This document shows, piece after piece, positions 31,716-45,263 of a stretch of 64,000 bases of DNA. Position numbers and translations under genes: made by a program. Source of the stretch: Gliomastix tumulicola (Eukaryota; Ascomycota; Sordariomycetes; Hypocreales; Bionectriaceae); contig BCHX01000004.1 in assembly GCA_001599755.1 (NCBI GenBank), forward strand, positions 496,001 to 560,000, in the 5' to 3' direction. The stretch's first letter is position 1; each line of letters begins with the position of its first letter. Under the pieces are notes generated by a model. The model was not told the origin of the DNA. It was given only the letters and a program-made list of their open reading frames with translations, and did no database searches.

Positions 31716-33109
31716 CTACAGCTGCTGCACCATGGCGGGAGACCCGGGCATGGAGAGAGGGGTAGTGGGATAGTCGTATCCAGACTCGGAGCAGTTGGCA
31801 GAGTGGTCGAAGGTGTGCGACAGAGGAGGGGTCTATTGGTAAAAAAAAGATTTTGGTCAGACTCTCTGTTCTCTCTCCGCGCTCCGCCCGCCGGGTAATG
31901 GTAGTAGTGGTAGTGGTGGTAGCCTTACATGAGGGTTGGACTCATAGGGACTCGAGCCGTTGACGTCCATGCCCGGGTAGAAGCTGTAGCCGGTGCTGTA
32001 GCTGCTGATGCCGCTGTCGCTCGCGTACGAGTCGCGCTTGAAGGCGTCGGTGAAGTGCGTCATGGGCGGGATCGTCGTCGACGGCGCGGCCGAGGCCGTG
32101 GGCAGGTAGGTCGTGTAGCCGCCGTCGGCGGTGACCATGGTCGGGTAGGCCTGGGCGGTGCTGTAGGGCGTGAGCAGCAGGTGCTCGTCGGGCGGCGGGT
32201 AGGACGAATAGGCCGACGACGCCGCGGCGTACATGGGAGGAGGCGAGTGCGAGGGGTCGCGGGCGTCGTCGTACTGCGAGGGCATGATGAACTCGTCGAC
32301 CGTCTCCGTGGGCGGCGTGAACTGCATGTGAGGCGGCGCCTGCTGCTTGCTCGGTGCTACCGCCGCGTGGGCAGAGGGAGGCGAGAGAGCGGGCGATGTC
32401 GACGCCTGTCGCTGCTTGGGCTGCTGCTGCTGCTTCTGGATCTTGGTGGCCTTGCTGGCGGCGGGCGCGCGCTTGGCGGGCTTGGATGCGGGCGAGGGCT
32501 TCTGCGACTCCGTGCTGTCCGGGGATCCAGCTCGGCGCTCGAGGTCTTCGAGGCGGCGCTTGAGCTTCTTGCCTGTCGGGAGAATTCACATGTCAGTACT
32601 CTGCTTTTCTCTTCTTGCCTATTCTGGCAAGACGACCGTTGGACACAGGAGAGAGGTGTTGAGAGAAGGCATATTCCGTTTGGGTTTATGTTGAGAGTGC
32701 ATATAATGTGGGCACAATTGGGAAAAGATCAGGAAAGGGAAAAGAAGGAAGAAGACATACGGTAGTTGCGCTGGGCAATCCGGTTCTGTATCCTCCTCCG
32801 CTCAGCCAGGTCCGAGATCTTGGTCCAGTCCTCGTCCGGGTTGGCAGAGGCGCTGAAGGCGCTGCTGGTGCCCTGCGTGCCGTACTGCCGCGGGGGAGGA
32901 GGCGCCTGCTGCTGCGCGGGCTGCGCGGCGAAGGCGTAGGGCGACTGCTGAGGGTGGTGGTGGTGGTGGTGATGCTGCTGCTGCTGCATGCTGTTGTACA
33001 TGGACATGGCGGCGAGGGGGCCCGACGAGGCGTACGCTGCTACTGTGGAAGCGGACGAGTACGGGACTGGTGGGTATGGGTGAGGATTGAGAGACTGAGT
33101 GGCCAGCAT
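31716..33109 (-). CDS. bZIP transcription factor with very short leucine zipper
   Basis: Three exons on the minus strand (33109-32761, 32572-31929, 31832-31716) encode 369 residues. The 188-bp intron splits the DNA-binding region inside the codon for Arg117; the last intron (96 bp) leads to a 39-codon exon ending AMVQQL. The basic region lies at 101-123 with the N-x7-R signature (Asn109 to Arg117, NRIAQRNYR). The first zipper leucine (Leu127) is in register, but residues 132-134 are Gly-Ser-Pro, so the zipper ends after about one heptad. The N-terminus has poly-Gln and poly-His runs; the C-terminus is Pro/Ser/Tyr-rich with a composition suited to activation. Such proteins act in the nucleus; which pathway this one controls cannot be read. 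It is transcribed leftwards with about 19 kb of apparently gene-free DNA on its promoter side. Confidence 0.9.
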
Positions 33110-36100
33110 GTGAACGGTTGTGTAGTCGACAGGTTCTGTGTGTGTATATATATCGCTTCCCTCTGCTGTGGAAGGAAGGCCGACGACGGGAAGAGGTGGG
33201 AATGGGCTGGATATATGCGGATGCCGTGCAAGGTCCGAGGTGCTTTGAGTTCCAGGCCCCAACGTTCTAGAAGCGGAGGGTATTTGTAATGCGTGTGTGT
33301 GTGTGTGTGTGAAGATGTGAAAGAGGAAGCAAGTAGTAGCTAGTAGTAGCAATGGATGTTCAGACAAGAATTGTCGATGATGTTTGAGCAGGAGATGCCT
33401 TGGTTATTATGTATAGCTTCCAATGCAGAACAACCAAGCAGGCAAGAGGATGGTTCGAGGGATCGGGGGAGCTGTCGATTAAATATCCTCAACGAGGCAG
33501 ACAGACACCAGGGTTCGATGCACCATGGGCAGAGCTACGTATGTACGGATGTACATGGCGGCGTAGCTCTTAGTGACAAGCCAAAGTAGGGGACTCGCTG
33601 CTGTCGGTACGGATTGAAGGTACAGACGGAGGAGGGGGGGGCGTGGGAAGTGACAGCAATGCCGCATATGAGCCATCCTGACGGGGTCGGGGTGTGCCTG
33701 GAGCAAAGGAAAATACAGAGGGCAAAGGCCCAAGTTGCAGTGAAAAGGCGGACTACAGAACCCAGCAAGGAACGGAGTTTGTGCAGGGATGGGTCCGAGG
33801 GGGGCGTGTGGGAGGTGTGCGGCAAGAGAGGGGGGGTGCCCATGAACTAGCTCTGGTGTGTGTCTAGGACTAGGGGATCGAAGAGGAGGAGGGGGTAAGG
33901 CGTGGAAGAGGCTCGCTCGAATTGTGCTCTTTCTGTGCAGCGATATGGATGCTCGCTCGACTGCCATGTGCATGCCATATGGAGCCAGCCACTCAGCCCG
34001 CCCATCTGAGCAGACGAGGTTCCAGACGAGCAGTCCCCGTCTGGTAGCATCTGGCATGCCGTCCCCGCCCTCCCCCCCAGCGAGACTATCGCCCATATCG
34101 ATTCCCATTTCGACAATTGCAGAAACTCGTGCCAGGCAACCGTCAATCCAGAATCAAGAGTCTCCGGAGCTCGTTTGTGTCTCCCACATCACGCAGCCAG
34201 AGGATGCCGACACTTGCAGGTGTGTGTGTGTGTGTGTGTGCTGGAAAGGGGGGGCTGGTTCTCATCGCTGGCCCAGCTGCGCTTCCGCGGTAGACGCGAA
34301 CTGGGTAGGTAAACGAGAGCGAGACGGAAAATGGAGCAAAATACCAAGCGGCGCATAGCAAGTGCGCCTAGCGGCCTAGTACCGGCCCAAGGACTGGGAG
34401 ACTTTGGCGCTAGACATGGCCGCACACACTCTCTCTTAGTGCCAGAATAGAGGCTAATTATGTCCATTTTTATCTCCCAGTGGGGGCTGAGACTGACTGA
34501 GGGAAGAGGCCCGGCGACTTTTTTATGCCCAGCGAGCGAGAGCCAGAAGCAGCCAACAACCACCACCACCAACCACCACATACGGCCTAATTAGTCCTCC
34601 AAAACAAGCGCGCGCACGCCATGGCAAATGGCAGTGCTCTCCGGCACGACCAACATCCGATTTAGTAGTTTTTACGAAGAGTGTACAGGAGCGTGGTGCT
34701 GCTGCTCGCAAATCAGATCACAAGTTCCTATCCCTCTGCCTTCCAACGCCTCGAGCTTCTCGCTCTCTCTCTTACTCGTGCCCCCCCGAACTCTGCTCTC
34801 CCCCCCCCCCCCTCCCTCCCTCCATGAGCTATCCTGCTTCTATTTTCTTCCATTATTCACCATGGCCTGGCCTGGCCTGCCTGGCTCCGTAGGGCTATGT
34901 ATCTCTGTTCCCCTTCTCCGCACCAGAACACAAATCATGCCCGGGTTTAACACAGGGAAAAGGATCACAGCCAGGGGGGGTTCCAGGGCGAAATTGGTTC
35001 TTTTGTGGTCGGTATTTTGTGGTACCGCCGCTCCGTAGAGAGACTGCTTACCTAAAAATACCAATGCTAAAGTCCGAACCTGCCCATCCCACCTTGCCAG
35101 GGAGTTAAGGGACAGGACGACGATGGAGTTAACCAGGCCCGGGTCGCTCTCGCAGGGTCGCATGTCATGTCCAGGCTGGGCGTGGTGGGCGAGGATTGGG
35201 GGGGGGGTTTAGTTCGTTTGCATCAGGCAGGCAGGCAGGCAGGGAGGATAAGGAGGGCTATACAGGAGATACGCTATACGCAGTCAAACCAGAAACCATA
35301 TTCCATCTACGGACGACAGACCGATGAGAGGTAAACCCACTTCGAGGTCGGTCGGTCGGTGGACCGGCGCAACGCGTGTACCGATGCCGTGCCCGTTGGT
35401 ACCACTCCGGACAAGAGACAAGAAGCACCTGGCACAGCCAGCGAGAGAGAGAGACAGACAGACACGAGGTTTCCCCCCCGACATACATACGTAACCACCG
35501 TACGAACTGGAATGCAAGGCCCTGCTGCGGATACGATGCAGCGTCATACCGTCCCCTCCCGCTGAACCCCGAAAAGGCGGACAAACGCAAAGGTGCCAGC
35601 CAGAGAGAGCACTCAGACACCTCCCCAAAAGACCCTTTGATCCCGGCGAGAAGAGTCAGTCATGGCGGTGCTGCCGCCGTGCGGTGGGCGTGGTATCATG
35701 AGAGAGTGGATTTTCGGGTGGCATTTGATTTCAAATGATCCGATTGCCAATTCACCATCGAGAGAGGAACTTGTCATGAATCCCGCCTTTTCGGTCTCCC
35801 GGCTTGGTATGTATGTATACCGGTTCACGGTGTGCACACGTGCGGTGAGGTCAGGTACCTTGTCCCCCTCCTACAAGCGGTAGGGCTCTGGACTTTTTTT
35901 CACAGCACCCCTGGCTCGCTGTAAGTAGATTGCTTGCAGATCATCACGACTTGCCTTGTACGGCAGTAAATGGATCTCCCCAGCGCCCAGCACTCGCCAA
36001 ACCCGCGGTATCTCTCCCCCGGCTGGCCTGGACCTTGCCCAGCACTCTCACGTATGTACAGCCGGCCGCAGCCTCAATGCCGCGGACGGAAATTCAGCAC

Positions 36101-37800
36101 AGTTAAGCCCGTGCCGCATTGCACCATGAGCCAACTGTACGAGCCGTCAGAAAATACAGCCAGCCCACTGTCTTGGTATCGCCGTGGGTTTCACCTCATG
36201 GCCCTGGCTTGACTCAACGAATCGACTGCCGTAGTAGGAAAATGCAAATACATCGCTTAGACTGTTGCAGCTAAACAGCACACACACATCTACTACCCAC
36301 CATGTCTTAACTAGCTCGCGGCACATGCTAGCCCTGTACGAGACGTGGTTAGGTTAGTACCGTATCCCGTTGCGAGATATACGCCGATACGGCGAAGGGG
36401 GGAAAAGGGCAGGAGGGCCCCCCGTCGCAAAAAGAGCAAAGGGCCGTTGCTGGATTGCTGGGTGCATCGCAGATCGACCAGACGGACGGGTCCGCCACAC
36501 GAGATTTGATGTGCGCTCGCCTGGCTGGGCTACATACATAACGTAGTATTAACCTGCTACTCAATCGGACAAGCATACAGGCCCAAGAAAGAGATTACTT
36601 TCGGGTCCGAAGAGCAAAAGGCATATTATTCCCCACGAGGTCCTCTTTCTTTCTTTCTCTCTCTGCAGGTGCTCTGTTGTCTTTCTCCCCTTGCACGGTG
36701 TTGCTCTAATGACGACGATCAAGACCGCTGCGCCGCAGGTTAAGAGGGGGTGGGTGGTGGTCTGCAGCAAGGCTTGGTGCTGGTATTGTCCACATGGGCA
36801 AAAGGCTCGGCAGTCGGTCGTTTATCCCCTGGGACAAACGAGCCGGCGAATGGAGTGGATGACTGGATGGAGAGGAGGTACCGATCATCATAGCGCATCG
36901 AGTGCCGTCCGTTTCCCAGTTTGCTTGATGAAGACGTTAAAAAATTCGTCATTGACTCGGAGGGCCCCGATCCCCTTGCAGGTTCATTCAAGAACAGGTT
37001 GCCCATTGAGACATCTTAGTGCCATGCCAACGGGCGCTTGGGGATCTTTGAGAAGGTTGCGTGTTGGGGCATGAAGCACAGACGATCCGGCAGCTCAGAC
37101 CGTCTTGCCTAGCTCGTCAAAATAGACGGGCGTGACGAGGTCGTGTACAAATTCAAGCGTCGAGCTAGGCCCGACGATGTGTGCGGTCGTGACTGGTCGG
37201 CCATAAGGCCTTGCACGGATGGTAAAAATAAAAATAAAAATAAATCCCCAGACGTACAGCCAATGGCCTTGCACGATGTACGATACGGGGAAGGCGATCG
37301 TGAGCTCTACTCACTCGTACGAGTGCCAGATGCCATCATCGCAAGGCAGATTCCAACGGACTTGGGCGTTGACAGGTACTTTCGAAGAGGGCACTACTAG
37401 TATGGAATGGCGGCCGGGGGGTTCGTCTGGCAGTGCAAAATTAGGGCCCCCCAACCACCCCCCGCAACAAGCAAGCCTGTGCGCCGTCACAAGTAGACGA
37501 CAAGCCACAGCACCAACACGCCCCCTCCCCCTGCGGGGTCCGTCGCGGCCCTCGCCAGAAGACGCAAGACCAAGAACCAAGACCAAGTTCAGAGGGCAGT
37601 CGTGGTGTGTGGTTCGGGCTTCATGACATGTCAGTCCCTATCGAAGGGCATGGATGGGCGGATGGAACCATGGAAGTGCGGAAGGGGACACGCCCCAACG
37701 TTCCATCCAACGGCACAGAAGGGGGAAAGGGAGATAAAAAAGGGCTGAAGACGATCTGGCTCCGGCACGTGCTTTGTAAGAACCTATTTTTAGGTCCCAC
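33110..37800. other. Gene desert, part 1 (proximal upstream region of the bZIP gene)
   Basis: No credible gene. The first few hundred bases are likely bZIP leader and promoter. Low-complexity tracts include (GT)n at 33293-33311 and 34219-34240, C-rich 34800-34823, CAGG repeats at 35225-35247, GGTC repeats at 35347-35360, CTTT/CT at 36645-36666 and AAAAT repeats at 37222-37243. Open frames are short, overlap on both strands and lack domains. Base composition resembles the flanking genic DNA rather than AT-rich repeat DNA. Confidence 0.5.
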
Positions 37801-40800
37801 CTGACAAATGGCCGTCGAGCGCCGTCATTGGCTGTGGCCGAGCTGGTGATCCCTCTTGTGGTCCCCCAGGGCAGGCGAGCTGGCTCCTTTCCCCCTCCAC
37901 CCACACACACACGTACACACATACACACATGCACTATACACGCCCCCTTTCGCCCTACCGCTCTTCTTGTTCCTTGATTCTTCCATGTACCTCGCAGTCC
38001 GTGGCATGGGATCACTCCTGGAGACTCCTGGACTGGCCGGTCCTGACTATCGAGACGCTTGCGGCTATCCTGTGCCGACAGGGACCCTCCTGGGCCCCCA
38101 GGGTATCTCCTCGCTCGGCGAACGAAGCTTGATACATACGGCGGCGGGCGGCCTCATCTCGATGCTAAGAGTTCTGGCAGCTCCTGGTGCCGAACCGAAC
38201 GATATCAGGGCGTGACAACCTCTCCTCACACTTTGTTGGGAGATTAGAGGTTCGACCAGTGGGGACCAGGTTGTTGCCAAAGCGCACGGATGTCCCAATC
38301 GACTGGTATTTCTGATGATGAAGAACTCCACCGGGCACATGGCAGAAGTCCGACCGTAACGTTATGGAAGGGGGTGTGCTGTTGGTGCAAAAAGCAGACA
38401 ATCTCTGATAGCTCTGTGAATAATAAGACGTCTTGCAGTGTGTACTCGTAGTGCGTAGTGTCCATGCAGTGTGTGGTGAGAGCGAACCCGCGTCTGTGGA
38501 CCAGAACAGGCCACGCCCAGGGACAGGGACACGATGAATGCGTGATGATAGGCGGCGAGTCCGCCACGTCTACTACGATGCATTTCTGCTGCGGATTCGA
38601 TAATTTCCATCATGCAGAACCAGTGCCTGTTTCGGGACACATCTTTCAACAGAAGCGCGGAAAGAGAGGGAAAAAAGGGGGGGCGAAGCCGCGCCGCAGC
38701 GCTTTGGGCTGCTGCAGCCTTGTAGGGCTGGCCGGCAGGAGCGTGCACATGGTCCAGGAGCAGGCCATGCAGCAGTCAGGTCAGTGCAGATGCCTTGGGG
38801 CTGAGAAAAAGAAAAAGGGGAGAGGGGGGGGGGCCATCAAACGGACAAATGGCGTGGCAGGGCCGCACGCTCTCGCCCGTCATTGGCAGTCCCCGAGCGA
38901 GAGCCTAAAAGCCAGGAAAGCAGCATTACATACAATCCCAGGGCCGACGCCGCGAAGCTGCATAATGACTTGGCCGGCTCTGGACCAATGGCAGGCAGGG
39001 AAGCCCTCACCAGGAGGAAGACATGAGACGGGACGCGGGACTTGTTCAGGGGACACCAGCACATCTCGTCTCTTTTTTCCCTCTTCAGACTGGGGGATGA
39101 TTGTTTTCTTCTTCTGCAAACGGCCCTTTTTAATCTCATTACGACCATCGTGTTGTCAAATGATCGTGGCGAACTGTGGGGTGAATGAACGAGCCTGACA
39201 CGATGCCCGTCCTTCTGCCCTACGAGGCCGCCGTAGATCTTTTGTTTAGGTGACCCTCACACGCCCCCATCCCCTATTTTCTCTCTGCGTCTTTCAAACC
39301 GCCCAACCAGAGGCTGCTATTTCAAAAATGATGTCAGCCCGAAAAAGCGACACATGGCAAAAAGGCCCTCCCCACAGCAGGGTGTTATTGCAGGATGCAT
39401 ACAAAGCACGTGTTATTCATGAGCGCCGGGCGTTTGAGCGCAGGTTGCAGCTCGACCGGTTGGGTTACATCCTCCCTCCACGAAAAGGAGACGAGGAGAG
39501 GCAACAAAAGGGCGAGCGAGAGCCTGGGCTATTTTGAAACACACGCATACACGCGCGGGAGACAGAAGCAGACAGGCACGGCGGCCTGCACGCGCACGCA
39601 TGAGAGGGATCCATCCGTAAGGCACGGGCAGCAGATGCCGGGGCGGCGGAGAAATCAAGGCTCTCGCTCGATTACGTGAAAGGAGCGGGATTCCTAAACT
39701 GCATTCGCGCAGTGGCCAGCGCCCGAAATTCCCATCCAATGAAGCGTGGCCAATTGGGAGGACAGGACACAGCAGCTAGGCCCCTATAATCCTCCCTCCT
39801 CCCCCCCTGGCACCCTTTTTTTTTTCTACTCCAGCGAGCGATCTATCCTCTAAAGGGTCGTAAATTTCGAGCCATCAAATGCCCGATGCCCATGACCAAA
39901 GTCCAGGCCGTTCCGTCCCTTCAGGGCGTGCAAAACCGCCCATTATTATTTTCTGCCCCTTCACCTTTTTTCTTCTCTTGGTGCGTAGATAGACAGGCAG
40001 GCCCTTTGTTTCCAAATCTCCTCATTTCTCGGATGGATCGTCCCAGGGGAAATCCTTCATGGGGCCATTTGTTGCTGTCTTTGATCACCCTACCTACCTA
40101 CCTTCTAAGCCGGCCGTCTATTACAACCCGGCTGGAACTATATACGAGCAGTACAGATGAAGGCAAGCGCGGGCCTCGATCGAGACTTTTGCAGAACGTG
40201 CCCAAATGATGATACAATTTTATACATACATATCTAAAGGAGAGAGAAATGGAGGGGCGTGTAGGGATTGGGGGAGGCCTGCCAAGTTGGTGGTTTGTCC
40301 AGGTGAAACGCGCGCTGAGCGTACCAGCAGCCAATGACAGGCGGCCTTTCCCACCGGCCCGTTCACGAAACAGGATAAACGCAGCGACAGCAAGAGAAGA
40401 CGCGGGATTGTTCCACTTTGCCCTTGGTTGGTTTTTTTGGTTTGACTGACTGACTGCCCAGGCCCGCGGACTTCGCACCCAAGCTTTTCTGGCACCTCTC
40501 AAGAGCCACGGATGAGCGAGTGCCTAGCTTCCCCCTGCCAACTTTGTAGTAAAGTCCGATTGCGAGGGGGGAGGGGACGGAGGGATGGCGCGGCTTCTCT
40601 TCTCGGTGCTCGGCACCAACCAGGGGCCTTTTCTCGCCTGGCGAGAACACCCCGAAGCGAAAGCGAGAGCCTATTCCGCGCGCGCGAGCAAACACCGTTT
40701 GAAGAGACACAGGAGTACCGAAAGCTCTTCGGAGAAGTGAAGATCCGCCTGTTAACTCCGCCTCCCTTGCCATGTACCCGTCCCATTGTGTTCCCGCGCT

Positions 40801-43800
40801 GGCAGTACGTCTGGAGAGCATTATACACTTTTTTTCATCCCAAGTCCCTTCCTTTTAGACTCGAGCAGCGTAGCCCGGGCTGTGCACGGGGATTGGTTTT
40901 GTTTGCTAGTGATAGCTCCCCCAGTGCCAACCTTGCTTCCAATCCGGGCACTTGATTCGAGTCGTGATAGCACGGAGCTGGCACACCCGACCAAGTCATG
41001 CAATTAAGGTCCGCGGGTGGTGTTTGGGGCGGTCCCTCCCAAGATTACAGTCATCACTCAAGCCCGTGGCCAGAGAAAAGGTTCCCAACTCACTCAGCCC
41101 TAAGGGAAATGGCGGGCGCGCGCGCGACGCGGGGGGGGGCGAGGAAATCATACGTCTAAAATCGCATGCCACCACCTGCATGCCGTCTCCATTCTGCAGC
41201 GAGCCAATCCAGTTGCTGAGACGAGCCCAGCCCATTGCCCAACGGTTCGTGACAACGGTCCTTGCTTGTATCAGCCCTGCCAGCTTTGACACCTGGCTTA
41301 AAGCTTGCTGCTGGGGAGGGGCGTGTGCCACCATGTGTGCGCGCGCCCGCAAGACAATCGGTGATATCCGGGGTGATGGATCACTTGGACAAGCAAGCCT
41401 GTACACCGCCCACGCGCTGGCTGCTGCTGCTACTGCTGCTGCTGCTGCACCCCCTCCCTGATGACCCCAAGTCCCTGGGCGAGAGGCGCTGCTCGATTGA
41501 TTTGCTGAAGCCATTCCCAATCTGGAGATATCTTTGTCGTCATGGCCTCGTTCTGCGCTCTGCTGTCCCCCCTTCCCGGGGACATTTGGGAAATGGCGGA
41601 GCTCCGATGATTCGGCCTGCAGCAACGGCGGTGCAGCGCCCTGCTGCACGACGTGCATCTCCCCATTCCCATAGCTCTCGGCCTCCCCACAAGCTATTGC
41701 TCACCAGGTGGGCGCTGAGGGAGTCACGGGGGAATCTCTTCTGTTGCCCACCACCACCACCATGTCAGCCCTTTTTGACCCTTTTCTGCAGGTACGAGCA
41801 AGAGAGGCAAGTGCCGTAAGACCAGCAGCAGTAGTAGCAGCAGCAGCAGCAGCAGAGACACGCCGATAAGAGATCCGTGACCCCCATGTTACGAGACACG
41901 GGAATGACTGATTCCATGCCCAAAAGGACCAGCCAACACACCCACCAACCCACCCCAAATTACAGCGAATCCCGACTTTTCCCAGGGCACTGGTAAACTA
42001 CCCAAGCATCCGTAAACTCTACACAGGTGGTGTGGCACGGTGTGCGCCCAACGATCGTCAGCCTCTTCTTCCCTACATGTTTCTAGCATTTTCATGTACT
42101 TTTACCAAAGATCTCATGCGGCAGTTTAGGCTTTTTTCTTCTTTTCCTTTCTCCCCCCTTATTGCCAATTCGTCCAATTTGACGAGAAATGAACGTGAAC
42201 TTTAGGTGTCGTACGCGAGTAACGTTATTCCCAGGGGGGGTGGTTGATGACATGGAGCGCCCTTCATGCCTTTCCCAACCAGGGCTCTCGGCAACTTTTT
42301 TCGTTCAGTGAAGTCTGTTACTGCGTCCCGGTCCCAGGTCCTCGGAGACATTTTTGCCGTTGGGGCAAAGACAGCCCGGCTCGTCATAGAGAGTAGGCCT
42401 CTAGAGGGAGACGGACGCACTGGCCTGGCTTAGCCCGCTGAAACCCTTTCGGCATGTTTTGGTTTTTAAACAGTGAACCCGTTACGTCGGCGGCGCACCG
42501 TCTGGCCAAAAAGTTTCTAGACGAGAGAGAGAGAGAGAGAGAGAGAGCCCTTTCGGCGACCATTTCTTATCTCCGTTTGATGCACGATTGATACTTCGCC
42601 CTTTTCCCCCTCAGATCTGGGGGCCAGAGCGCATTCCAGCGCCCCAGGGTGATGAGGAATGAATGAATGATTGATTGATTGACAGACCGAAGCATAGGGT
42701 AGCAGTTTGCTATAATTACATGCGTATGAAGACATACGAGCGCAGGCAATGGATCGGCGCGCACCCCAAAAGTCCCTTTCAGCCTCGTATGTAATTTGGT
42801 GTGCAGAGCCATAGCGCGCGCGCGCGCTCCAATGGCACTGCGTCCCGCGTGCAAGGCTAAGACTTTCCTGCTGTTTGCTGGGTGGAGACCCCAATGCACT
42901 TTTTGATTCCTCATAACACGGCACAGCAAGCGAAGAGAGGAGAAAACGCTCGGACTCGCTTGACTAGAGCAGGTCATGTTTTGTACAGAAGTGGTATCAA
43001 TGGCGCGAGGAGGGGGGCTTGGATGAAAGAGCGGCCGTCGAAAACGTGAAATTAGTCTGGATATATTCAACGCCCCCCGTCGATCAGTCCGCGGTCTCCA
43101 ATGCAACGTTGGGGACAGGCAATCCAAGTCTCCAAGTTCGTGTAATTCCAAAGACGTGTCGTAGCCTCAACCACCACCAACCCTCCCCCCTCCCTCTCTC
43201 CCTAGTGGCTGACATATCTGGACCCAAGTGCCGAGCAGATTTGTCATGAGTCTAATGAGATGGCGAAGCTACGGGAAGGCTAGGGCAGGCGACGGTTCGG
43301 CTTTGGTGCCCTCCCCACAAGGGCACTTTGATAGACGTCTGGACGGTGCTTTTCGCCAGCCCATTGGACGAACACCTCCCAACGGCGCTGCTCAGGCTAA
43401 GTAAGTAAGGGGGGGGACCGGCCCTCCTGAGAGATTGGGGCCAATTTGGCCGCTGATTGGGCGAGCCGCCCTTTACGAGTCATCATTTCAAGTTAGGTCA
43501 TCTGCCGTTTGGACCAGTTTGTCGGGGACAGATGCCGATGCCTGTGTCCTTTGAAACCTGACCTGTTCATATTTTACTGCTGACGATGGTAGGGCTTAGC
43601 GGAAGACCAGGGCCGCTGGAAGGTGATTTGTTCGGGGGCTGCAACGGTTCCACTGAACGGGTTTTTTGGAGTAGGTACGGTACTGTATTACAGAAGGGCG
43701 GTCCCATAGCCACAGTCTGGCGGGTGGTTCGTTCGTTGGGGAAGAGAGCTGACTGTGAATTTGGACTAAATTCAAGGTACTGAGTCACGTGCAGCGCGTC

Positions 43801-44514
43801 TAGGTCTCCACTCCGCGGCGCATTGGGAGCTGAGGGCGCGGCAGACGCATATTCCGGCGCTTAGTCGCCTATGCACCTCGATTTGGAAACCGGCGCTTGC
43901 ATGGCACGAACCGGTTAACGCAGCGAGGCAGTGCTCCCCAATTGCAAGCTCTCTGCCGCCGCGCTGGAAAAGCCCAGGGCCGAAAAAGTAACTTCCCATC
44001 CTCAGATTCCTGTTGAGAGGACGGGCCAGTCTTGTCCCGTTCATCATTGTGTCATCATAATCACCTTTCATAAAAATTCAACAGGCATAAAGCACAATAC
44101 TCTCTCGTACACACGGCTCGGAGGGAGTGGGATGAGCAAAAAGGCGGAACGGGGCCTGCCCTACGAGATTGACAAGAGGGAGGGAGGAGGAGGCAGTGGC
44201 AGAGGTGTGCATAAAACCGGGGGCTGGGCGTGGCCCTACCCATGTACCTCCTGGAAGCGAATCGACCCGTCTCACTAGCCACACGCCTCCCCTCCCCCCC
44301 CTCCTCCCTCCCCTCCCCGAACCTCGTAGGGCTGAAGGAGGGGGCCTAGAAAAAGAAAGAGAGCGAGGAAGCCCAGAAAAAGCCCGGGCCGGCCAATCAG
44401 AGGGCCCTGTCGGGTGCCCGTCGCATTCGCTCCCCCGATTGGGGTCTGCCTGCAGTCGTGTCCTACAGGGCAACGCACGCAGGCCCCAGGGTCAGGGGAG
44501 ACAGAGAGAGGGGA
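37801..44514. other. Gene desert, part 2
   Basis: No credible gene. Open frames of 100-250 codons exist (38458-39198 plus, 40996-41658 minus), but they are composed of chance-like Arg/Ser/Pro/Gly sequence and face equally long frames on the other strand. Tracts include CA-rich 37903-37930, (GA)n at 42523-42547, GAAT/GATT tetranucleotides at 42657-42683 and (GC)n at 42813-42826. I recognise no mobile-element protein and no long inverted repeat. Confidence 0.5.
42523..42547. repeat. (GA)n microsatellite
   Basis: About twelve GA units in the middle of the gene desert; non-coding. Confidence 0.85.
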
Positions 44515-44606
44515 GGGGGGGGGGGGGGGGGGNNNNNNNNNNNNNNNNNNNNNNNNNNNNNNNNNNNNNNNNNNNNNNNNNNNNNNNNNNNNNNGGGGGG
44601 GGGGGG
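44515..44606. repeat. Poly-G tract containing a 62-base assembly gap
   Basis: Eighteen G (44515-44532) are followed by 62 N (44533-44594) and then twelve G (44595-44606). The gap therefore almost certainly lies within, or was caused by, a long G homopolymer or G-rich repeat. Such tracts can form G-quadruplexes and stop polymerases. The real length is unknown. Confidence 0.9.
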
Positions 44607-45263
44607 AGGTACCTGGGGGACAAGGGCCAACCTTTTTCTGGTTTTGGAGAGAGAGCGCTCGCTGCTGCTGCTGCTGCTGTGCTGCGGTCTTCTGTCGGCG
44701 ATTGGGGGGATGCGCTGGGTGACTTGGGCCTGTCGGAAAAAGGGTGGGAGGGGGTTTGAGCGATACCGACGTGTGATTGTGTGAGCGATTTGAGTAATTG
44801 ACTGATTAATTGCCATGTACATCTCGGCCGAGGGCAGCAGGAGGAGAGGCAAGGCAACGAGAAAGGGGAAGGGGGGGGAGGGGGGCATGACCTGGCCTGG
44901 CTGAAGTGTCGGGATTGGAGGCAGAGGGCGATTTGCAGATCACCGAGATTGTCGTCGCATCGGGACCGACCTGAACACTGCAGTGTTGCATCCAAATCGC
45001 CTTGCATGAATGGGCACATCCTGGATGCTACGGCACGCAGGTGGTGTGGCAGCGCGCGTGCTCCTGAGTGGTGACAGCACAGCAACTCGTGGCGGTTGCC
45101 TTGTCGAGACTATTGGCCTTCTCGAACCGTGTAGAGTGCGCCTCATTTTGCGAAGGGGGCAGCGGGCAGCGTGCAGCGTGGTTCGCGACCCGAGCGCAAA
45201 TGAAGTGCCCATCGCGCAGCTGCAGTAGTCTGGAGGCTAGAGAAGCAGGGCCGAGTGCAACAG

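Noticed and set aside
38245..38275. Possible tRNA B-box (GGTTCGACC)
   Set aside because: The flanking bases do not form a T-stem and no A-box or anticodon arm lies at the proper distance.
38458..41658. Open frames of 180-250 codons in the desert as real genes
   Set aside because: They overlap equally long frames on the other strand, have chance-like Arg/Ser/Pro/Gly composition, and show no domain, signal peptide or splice-supported continuation.
42813..42826. GC-rich alternating tract as a special regulatory element
   Set aside because: A short (GC)n run is one of many simple repeats in the region and has no associated feature.
44169..44888. Long frames passing through the N gap
   Set aside because: They stay open only because N codons cannot be stops and poly-G/poly-C gives Gly/Pro runs; nothing on either side looks like protein.
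37800..45200. Apparent enrichment of CCAAT boxes in the desert
   Set aside because: I counted about 18 CCAAT/ATTGG words in roughly 7-8 kb. Chance expectation for a five-base word on both strands is about one per 500 bases, so there is no excess.
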